64,000 nt of DNA from Paragyromitra xinjiangensis (lineage: Eukaryota > Ascomycota > Pezizomycetes > Pezizales > Discinaceae): contig JBCAMK010000010.1 in the NCBI GenBank assembly GCA_038503065.1, positions 1,612,001 through 1,676,000 of the forward strand, in the 5' to 3' direction. Below are positions 56,487 through 64,000 of this stretch, in pieces. The notes under the pieces were generated by a model. The model saw only the letters and a list, made by a program, of their open reading frames with translations. It was not told the DNA's origin and ran no database searches. The position numbers and the translations under genes were made by a program. The number at the start of each line of letters is the position of its first letter. Position 1 is the stretch's first letter.

Positions 56487-59400
56487 ATGGAAGGCCTTCT
56501 TACACCTCTCCGTACCATATCTACACCTCGTGATGAGGAACCTCTCCTAACCGTTTCTAAACCTTCGCAACCCCTCCAAATACCTGAGGCTCCCGTAACC
56601 GCCCCCATATCGATAACGGATCTCGATGACGTCCTCTCCATCCTTCGTTCTAAGCCCTCGATACAAACACTATCACATGTCTTAAACCTCCTAGCTCCCG
56701 CTGCGGATACCTTTAACGTCCGCAAACCCTCACCGAAAGCTTCACAGGTCGTAAAAACACTCCTCGAACTTACCATCCCCGACTTCTGGAATGTCATCTC
56801 CAAATCTGAGCGTGCTCAGCTGTTAGGGTGTCTCCGCTCCACCGCCGGTATCGGCGGGATTGTCGCAAGACTACGAGTACTGATTAAGGGTGCTGACTCC
56901 CAGCCTAGAGTTAAGGGACAAATTGAAGAACTTTTGGATTTGTTACAGGGTATAATGGGGATGAAAGGGTTCGTGCATGAGATTTGGGTATCTGGGGAAG
57001 GTTTTATAGAGTCAAGGAGAGTAATTATGTGGAAGGAGTTTGTGGCTCTGCTGGGTGGAGGGAAAGTGTTAGGTGTTGCGGCTGAGGCAGAAAGCGTTCT
57101 AGGGAGGGGAGGGAGAGAAAGGTGGGTGGGAGACGGAAAGAAGTTTGCATCGTGGCTGGGGAAAGAGATTGCGAGGGCAGGAGAGAAATTTGAAGTAGTA
57201 GAAGAAGGAGATGAATGGAAAGCGTTGGCGACGTTACTTAGTAGGGGGTTTGGATTGGGTTACTCTGGTTCGTTTCTTCCTCCGCCTTTCATAAATCTAA
57301 TATGGTGGAATATGGTGGCTTTCGGATCATGAAGTTAAAGAATTGGAATTGACCCAAACCCAACGCAGACGACCTGGTGGAAATATTAACTTACTTTCAC
57401 GTCCACCCTCCAATCTCTATATCAAAGCTCCACTGCCTTCTCTCTTCCCTTCAATCACACGACAAGCGAACCTATCTAATCTCTCTTCTTCGCGTGCTCT
57501 CTCGGAGACATATAACCCCTTCAGAATCATCTCTTGAATTTGACCCTAAATGGTGGCAAGAAGATGCTTATAAAATCTCGCAGCTTGCAGCCCTCCTTTC
57601 TGGGATAATAGCCTCTGACAACGACTTCCGAGACCTGGCCGTAGACTGGTTGGTTTCTCCTAATGGTGGCGGAGTAGGTGAACCAATTGGTATTCGCAGA
57701 GCCCTGGTTGTGGTACTGAGCAGGGATGAAATGGTGCTGAAAGAACTACTGGAAAGGAGTTTTGGACAGTTTGGGGATAAGATCTGGATCAGGCATACGC
57801 CAATCATGAGGCAGGAAGGTTTGTATCCTCCTCCTCTGTTTATCTGTTTTAGGTTGGGTGGTGGTGAACGAGATGGATATTTGATAATCCCCCGCACCCT
57901 GAAATATTGTCCTTCCACTGCTTCGTTTCGTTACGCTGCTTTTGTATCCTGTATATCCCCCAAGAAATATATGCTCATATTATCATTTTTTTACTTTAAA
58001 GTGAACGTGCAACTCCTCTTGCTTTCCGCTGGCTACGCTCAGCGTCTCATGCCGCAGTTTTTACACCGGCTTGCTCGCTCTTCGATATTCCTAAGTGGTG
58101 TCTCAAACCGTCTTGGTGCTTCTTCAACGCGTGCCCGATTTCTCGGCATGATTGTTGGAGAATCGATCTCAGAGATGACGGATAAAGACGGGAAACCTAT
58201 GCAATTTGGCGTGGAGGAGACGGCAACGGAGGAGGCAAAGTGGTGGAAAAGTATACATCATGTGGAGGATACTGTGAGTAGTGTGGCGGAACTGGATGAT
58301 GCTAAAGCAGAGATGGTAGTGAAGAAGAAGAAACAGGGTAAACCGAAAGCACCGACGCAGATAAGTTCGGTGATTCAAGTGTTTGAGGAAATCGAGGAGG
58401 ATGAGAAGGATGACGATTTAAGACCATATCCAAAGCCGGATTCCGACGCAGAAGATTCAGATGATGACCCGACGTTAGTCAGTAGGAAGAAGGATACGGC
58501 CCCAGTGTATGCAAATCCCGTGTCTCTACCCTGATCATACAAAATCACTCACATCACGACAGTTACATCCGCGATCTTATCCTCTACCTCCGTGCGACAG
58601 ACTCCTACGACCGCCAACTCCTCGCTCTCCAGTCCGCTGCCTCCCTTATTCGTCGTAAAGCAGGCTTTGGGAAAGAACTCTCAGATCACGCCGAGGAACT
58701 CACGAGCTTGATTACAGGGCTTCATGATAAGTTTGATATGGAAAATTTCCAGGAGATGCGAATGCAAGCCCTCATTGCACTTATTGTAGCCTTACCATAT
58801 TTAGTGGGAGGGCTACTAGCGCGGGGCTTTTTTGAGGGTGATTACTCACTCGGGCAGAGAGCGGGTATGATGAGTGCTATTGGGATGGGTGCTCGTGAAT
58901 TAGCTGGAATTGACGACACGGACCTGCCATTGAGTGAAGCGTCTGGGAAGGGGAAGAGTGCAATAACGGGGGAGATGTTTCCTAGTAAGCGCCTTTTAGG
59001 GAGAATGCATGAACAGTGGAGCGGGAAAGGGAAAGCAGACCCTCTAGATAGGATTACAGGGGGGATGGAGAAGATGATGATTAGTCCTATGGCTGCGGAG
59101 GCGGCGGATAAAGTCACCGGACCGAATGTGCTTAAAGTTAGGACCTTCAGTAGTAGGATTGAGGTGGAGAAGAGGAGGGTCAAGCCAGTAGAGAGTAGGC
59201 TTGGAAAGGTGGTCGCTGAGGCCTTCTTTTTCCCGCTAACAGGGAGGTGGTGGGGAGCGCTGAAGGATTTGTAAGTGTTTCTTTCTGGAGTCGGAAGGTT
59301 TTCACGTATATAGCGCCCTGACTGCTTTCATTTTATAGCGGCGGCCAAGGAATCCACTTCGAATCCTTCCTCCTGACAATCTTCCTTAAAACCCTCTCTA

Positions 59401-59777
59401 TAATCCTTCACGCTACTGGACCTTCTGCCGTCACCCTCCCTCAGATGACCGGCGAGCTCTGGGACCTTTTATTTTCTTTACGTAGCCAACACCAATCTAA
59501 CAGCACCGACAACAGCGTCCAGGAAGCTGTTTTATTTGCACTACTTACCTTGCTAGAAGTCAACACAGCCAATGATAACGGTCGCAGGCTTGCCGAGGAA
59601 CATGCGAAGGAGCTGGTTGAGACACAAGAATGGGTGGGTGGGATACTAGAAAGAGGCATATTTGGAGAAGAGGAGAAGGGGCGAGTGTTGGCAGCGAGCG
59701 TACTGATGAGGATTAACGGAATTGTGGAAGCTTATCAAAGGAGATTGATGGGTGAATTGTTAAGTCTAGAAGCGTAG
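56487..59777 (+). CDS. TEL2: Telomere length regulation / TTT-complex protein Tel2
   Basis: Helical-repeat protein of the Tel2-Tti1-Tti2 co-chaperone that stabilises PIKK kinases (TOR, ATM, ATR types). 960 residues in five exons: 56487-57267, 57369-57818, 58002-58506, 58563-59270 and 59339-59777. The conserved C-terminal block starts YIRDLILYLRATDSYDRQLL and runs through SAASLIRRKAGFGKELSDHA, MRMQALIALIVALPYLVGG and GGQGIHFESFLLTIFLKTLS. An acidic linker (EEIEEDEKDDDLRPYPK, then DSDAEDSDDD) matches the CK2-phosphorylated region known in Tel2 that recruits R2TP. The 183-nt second intron (57819-58001) has no stop and keeps frame. The first donor (GTTCGT) is weak. Start at MEGLLTPLRT. Confidence 0.92.
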
Positions 59778-60340
59778 GAGAGGGCGCGAGAAACTGGCAA
59801 GCTGTTTAAAGGCGGTTTGGCCGTAAATGAGAGCGTGGTTAACAATAAAATAGCATTGCTTCAGTGTCCAAGCATTCCCCACAACTCTAACTCCCTGCAG
59901 TGGGAAGATACCCCACATAAGAAGCTTTCAAAGGATTTGCATCAAGTAGTGGACCTTCATGGCATGTGTACGATAAATATGGCTCGTCAGCGATAATCAT
60001 GAGTACGTTGTTATCATTAGGGTTCGCCTGTTGCCCACGAGAGTAAAGTATATTCATGAGACAAAAAGCTCAGCACTTCGCTAACCAGCCGCTACACCAG
60101 ATTGTGGAGCACTCCATAGAGTAGCTCTGCTAAGCGAAGAGGAGGCTAATAATTTTATTTGAGACTTCAGGGGGTGAATCGTACTTAGGTGTCGATCAAG
60201 GGTCGCTAGCAATCTTTGGTTTAAAGTTAAAAAGAAGAAAAAGATAGCCCCTCTATATTCGCATTTGTGTGCATCCAATTGCAGAAGCTACTACTGAAAG
60301 GAAAATAGAATTACTACAGCTCCCTGGGTATCGCTCGCAA
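59778..60340. other. TEL2 - MAK10 convergent 3' flanks
   Basis: No gene seen. Confidence 0.5.
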
Positions 60341-63243
60341 TCACCGTTTCTTAGGCGGTATTTGCTTCTTATTTTTGATACTCGGGACTGGGAAAGACGC
60401 ATGATATTTTGCTCTGTCGATCTCCACATCCAATGTTTCCTTTGTCGCGCCCCCAGGAGACTTGATCGCCTTTGTGAGAACTGCCACAGCCACCCCAAGG
60501 CCGATGCAAGAGCGCAGCATCTCGCGAGAGTTCTATTAGTAAACGTTAGGTTCCCCTTCACCGGATGACAGGAGGTGATCAAGATTCCCTACCGTTCTAT
60601 ATGCTTCTTCGCAAAGTATTGCGCGTGCGTTGTTGACGTCTGATTTGCTTAACTTATCAAAGTCTTTTCTTGCTTGAGTAACCGATTCTGAGGCAAGTTC
60701 AAGAAGCTCAAGTGTCTGAAGACAGGAGGAATTAGCTTAGTACAGTGACCTGTTGAGGTTATACTTACTTGGATTTCGGGGTTATCAACGAGAGTCTCAA
60801 AGATATCAAATGGAACAACCTCAGGACAGCCTATTGTGAGGAACGGCTTCATTCTGAGATCATAGCGTAATAAATCCGAGCTGTACGGTTGCGGTGGTTT
60901 TCTGAGTAGATTGAGTCTTGCGAGTGCAGTATAGATCTAAGATAAGGTCAATTGCTTCCTGCTATCCAAGAAGAAGAATACGTAGATACATACGTTGATC
61001 ATAGCTCCGGAAAGTTCTTGGATGGCGGAAGCTTCGAGTAGATGGAAATTTAACAGTGTTTGAGCTTTCTTTTGTTGCTCAACTGCCGGAATCACCTTCT
61101 TTTTTTTCTGTTTTGAGGTCAACTTCGGGTTGAGAGCTGCAAACTGTCGGATCCGCTCGATGTGTCCTATCTTTGTGCGGACGTAGTGTTGCAGGTACCA
61201 ATACATCCCTGCAAACTCATGTGGTTGGTATACTTCTAGCTCGAATCCGAGGAGAACTATCCACTCCATTTGTCGTAGCTTATAGAGATAGACCCAAGAG
61301 GATAAAGGGAAGGAGTAGCTAGGACCATTTGCTGTCATTTGTGGCTCCTCTTTGGTAAGCTCTCGTAGTTCCGAATCTATTTCTTCAGACTATGATCACC
61401 CTGAATTAGATACTCAGCCCTCATTTTGGCGAGGTGAGTGCATTCGTACCTCAACCTGTAAAGAATCCCAATCCAATATGGCATGGCATAGATTCCTCCG
61501 CAAGCGGGACCGGTTCTGACAAATATTTCGGAAGAGATCGAGGTATGACTACAGAAAGAGAAGTCAGAAATGTAACAAGAGGCCGGACGATAACTTACTC
61601 TTCCTGCTCGCTCTACAAACCAGTTCGTCCGCTTCACAATATCGAACCTAGGATCCTGTGGCGCCTCAACCATTTCATTCCGCGGGTCTAGTAGCAGCTC
61701 TACGGGGTTGCATAGCTCCTTTACATCATCAAACAAAACTTGCTTGACTGACATAGATCCCAAGATCTTCATCTCCTTGAAAAACAAAGACTGTAAAAGG
61801 GAACGGATGTATGGCGAGGGTGATGGTCGCCGAGCCATGAAGCTCAAGAAATAGTTCTAGAGATGATAAGTTAGGATATTTAACTAGACGACAAATTTTT
61901 TTACTCACCACCAAGTTCGTTGAGCCTTGATACTTGATGATTTTCAGCATGTCTTTCCCTTCCACGCAGAGCTTCTTCAGACTAGAAATAGCATCTTCGA
62001 AGGATATCTCGACGATTGGCCTAGGCGGCACCTGACTCGCTAGCTTCCTTTGTACAGATGTACTAAATGCTTCAGCGACCGGTTTCCCCAGTTTGTGGGT
62101 CTCCTCAACCCTTGCTAAGAGTTCCAAAGAAGTATCCCACTCCGGGGTTGCGCCAGTATGCCATTCCTCAGTTTCGCGAGAGAGATCAAAAAGGAGAGCC
62201 TTCCGATGTGATATTCGATATTTCAGAGCGTTGAATATCTCTTTGCTGTACAAATCTTTGGAAGTTTCCAACCATGTAAGAGCAGTGTCCAAAATAGCCA
62301 ATACTTCATTTGGCTCCACAGAATCGAGAAGCGACACATTATACGTCTGAGTGACAAAATCTTCCTCCTAATAATTTCGGTTAACAGATGTTAGCTACCG
62401 AAAAGGGCTTCTCCTTACATACCTCATAGATGTGCTCCATGAGTATTTGTTGATTGACACAGTAGCAGCATTTGACAAGAGCGAGACAATACGGCCTAAG
62501 CACGTTTTCTAGCAGTTGTCGTTCCTTCGTATCTGTGCCTATCCCAACTCCGGTAGAATTTATAAAGGTCGCCTCTTTGAGTGTCTTTGGGCTTGACGAA
62601 AGAAGTCTGTCGATATATAGACAAGTGAACAGGGTCTGCGAAAGAGCACTCCCCATATGCCACGCCATCTATCCTCAGATATGAGTTTAAGATTCACAAG
62701 TACATTATATTGACCGAATGGTCACTTGCCTCGTGGGATAACAGTTGGTCCATTATCCCAACAACTTCTTCGGGCAGCCTTGGTTGCAATGCATCAAAAG
62801 ATTCATATTCGGCTTCCAACATCCCACTATCCATCTTAGGATCCATAATCTGCATCGCAACCGATCAGTGAACGTTATCTTGCGGTCGCCAAGAGAAATA
62901 CAAGAGACTTGGGGGTGCATGCCTCCAGGGCTCCAACTGCCTGGAGTAAGGTGAAGTACGGGTCCTTGACGAGCTGGCCGACATTGAGTTCTGGGAGTCA
63001 CGGTGTTAGTCGGTACATAGACACAAGGAATAAGCAATGCGATCTACTTTCTGAAGCCTCGAAAAACTCAGCTGTGATGTCGCGGAAGGAATCTGTGGGC
63101 AATGGAGGGGTTGGATGCATTGCGGGGATATCATCATCCCTCATATTGAGTCGAGCGAGACCTATGGCGGGGTCAGCCACATTAGCAATAGAGTTTCAAA
63201 GGAAAATACCATCTCCAACACCGTTCCCCGCGGTCTGTCCCAT
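60341..63243 (-). CDS. MAK10: NatC auxiliary subunit Naa35/Mak10
   Basis: Non-catalytic subunit of N-terminal acetyltransferase NatC, which acetylates Met-Leu, Met-Phe, Met-Ile and similar N-termini. 756 residues in twelve exons: 63243-63210, 63161-63048, 62990-62923, 62849-62730, 62668-62423, 62367-61909, 61856-61599, 61548-61456, 61389-60994, 60936-60769, 60715-60593 and 60532-60341. The family signature is rebuilt across introns: DITAEFFEASEKLNVGQLVK, ALEIMDPKMDSGM and LLSHEMAWHMGSALSQTLFT. Later come RRNLCHAILDWDSLQ and FELEVYQPHEFAGMYWYLQH. Introns 3 and 4 need GC donors (GAG|GCATGC and GAG|GCAAGT). The C-terminus is basic (PSIKNKKQIPPKKR). Confidence 0.94.
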
Positions 63244-63529
63244 CACGACTTGCAGATGTAGATAAATTTGAATCGCACTACGTGCTTTCGGTAGCCTCCG
63301 ATTTGTAGAGATAAGTGGGTCGCAATCTCGAAAGGTTTGTCACGGAATGGGATGGTTCTTAGGAAGCGGGTCGAATGGTCAGGTCCATACAACCCAAAAG
63401 AAAAAATCAATTCTACACAACAATTCCCCACGTTTCTACGATGATGATCAAACTCCTCAGAATTTTCTATATGCATGTACAGTGACGATGATATTTTATC
63501 TCGAGACTAAGCACATACTTGCTGTCTCT

Positions 63530-63839
63530 CTACTGCACCTGCTCCGCAGCGAGATTTTTCATCTCACCCTGCTTTCCACCCTGTCCGACCCTCGTTAATA
63601 CCCGAAAACTTCGAGGAACTGAGCCATGAAGACAAACCTCCCACTTCGCGAACTTAAGTTCCATTTGTCCGCGACGCTCAGCGGCCAGACGAGGCTGTTC
63701 CTTGAGAGACCTCCGCACGACTCTAGCGGCGATGGCCAGATACTTGTTGTAGCTGTTATTTCCCCATCAGCGAAGGGATTCGATATCTTCAGAATTTGGG
63801 CACATACGTGAGACCAGCGGCTTTCCACGCAGCGACCAT
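63530..63839 (-). CDS. ATP15: Mitochondrial F1-ATPase epsilon subunit
   Basis: Smallest central-stalk subunit of mitochondrial ATP synthase. 65 residues in three exons: 63839-63808 (32 nt), 63752-63638 and 63580-63530. It begins MVAAWKAAGLTYNKYLAIAA and continues RVVRRSLKEQPRLAAERRG, then ELKFAKWEGGKQGEMKNLAA; this matches the fungal family with no cleavable presequence. Its partner delta subunit (ATP16) lies 24.5 kb away in the same window. All joins keep phase. It is tandem with MAK10, with 286 bp between its stop and the MAK10 start. Confidence 0.92.
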
Positions 63840-64000
63840 TGTGATGAGAAATTGATTAGAAGGGAATTGATTGGTTTGATAGTGTTGTCGGGTATGCGTT
63901 TCGAGATTCTGAGGAGGTTTCGAGAAACTGGCCGGGGCCGAGTGAATCCCCTAACCCTGTTCCGATATAATACTTGCTTCAAGTTACCCTGCCATAGTTC
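63840..64000. other. ATP15 upstream region, window end
   Basis: Promoter side of ATP15; contains CCCTAACCCTG near 63949-63960. No further gene visible. Confidence 0.4.

Overview
The window is nuclear DNA of a filamentous ascomycete (Pezizomycotina). The evidence is many short GT-AG introns (mostly 45-110 nt) and ascomycete-type genes: an Irc6/p34 protein, a 49-residue Tom5, a SepB/Ctf4 protein without an HMG box, a Zn2Cys6 regulator, and fungal-type ATP16, ATP15 and NDUFA8. High intron number, long gene-poor stretches, small MITE-like elements and an F-box protein resemble Pezizomycetes such as truffles and morels. That placement is inference.

Layout. 1-11.5 kb is nearly empty: one GNAT acetyltransferase, plus degraded non-coding DNA. 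11.5-22.4 kb is the most accessory part: a Zn2Cys6 transcription factor, then two tandem TauD/TfdA-type Fe(II)/2-oxoglutarate dioxygenases, then the IRC6-like gene. Between the two dioxygenases lies a dead copy of the IRC6 promoter and start, so one segment of about 3 kb (dioxygenase plus irc6 5' end) was duplicated in tandem. 22.4-28.4 kb holds Ctf4/SepB, an unknown two-exon gene and a ribosomal-L1-domain (Utp30/Cic1-type) protein. 28.4-32.7 kb is non-coding with a clear 119-bp MITE.

32.7-64 kb is mostly dense housekeeping: PPT1, LCB1, ATP16 and HSP10 (head to head), IWS1 and TOM5 (head to head), NUP57 and NDUFA8 (head to head), an F-box fragment, ubiquitin-eL40, NCS2 and SMD3 (head to head), ISA1, a peroxisomal acyl-CoA synthetase ending in SKL, TEL2, NAA35/MAK10 and ATP15. 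Mitochondrial functions are frequent (ATP16, ATP15, HSP10, TOM5, NDUFA8, ISA1), but no operon-like organisation is implied.

Most notable points: the ubiquitin-eL40 start codon is split by an intron and followed by a 7-nt exon; MAK10 appears to carry two GC-AG introns; three evenly spaced ACGCGT (MCB) boxes lie in front of the Ctf4 gene; the palindrome TACATGTA is strongly over-represented and found only outside genes; and the dioxygenase/irc6 tandem duplication lies next to a transcription factor. Exon boundaries were worked out by hand from splice signals, reading phase and family conservation. No prokaryotic system, CRISPR array, virus or intact autonomous transposon was seen.
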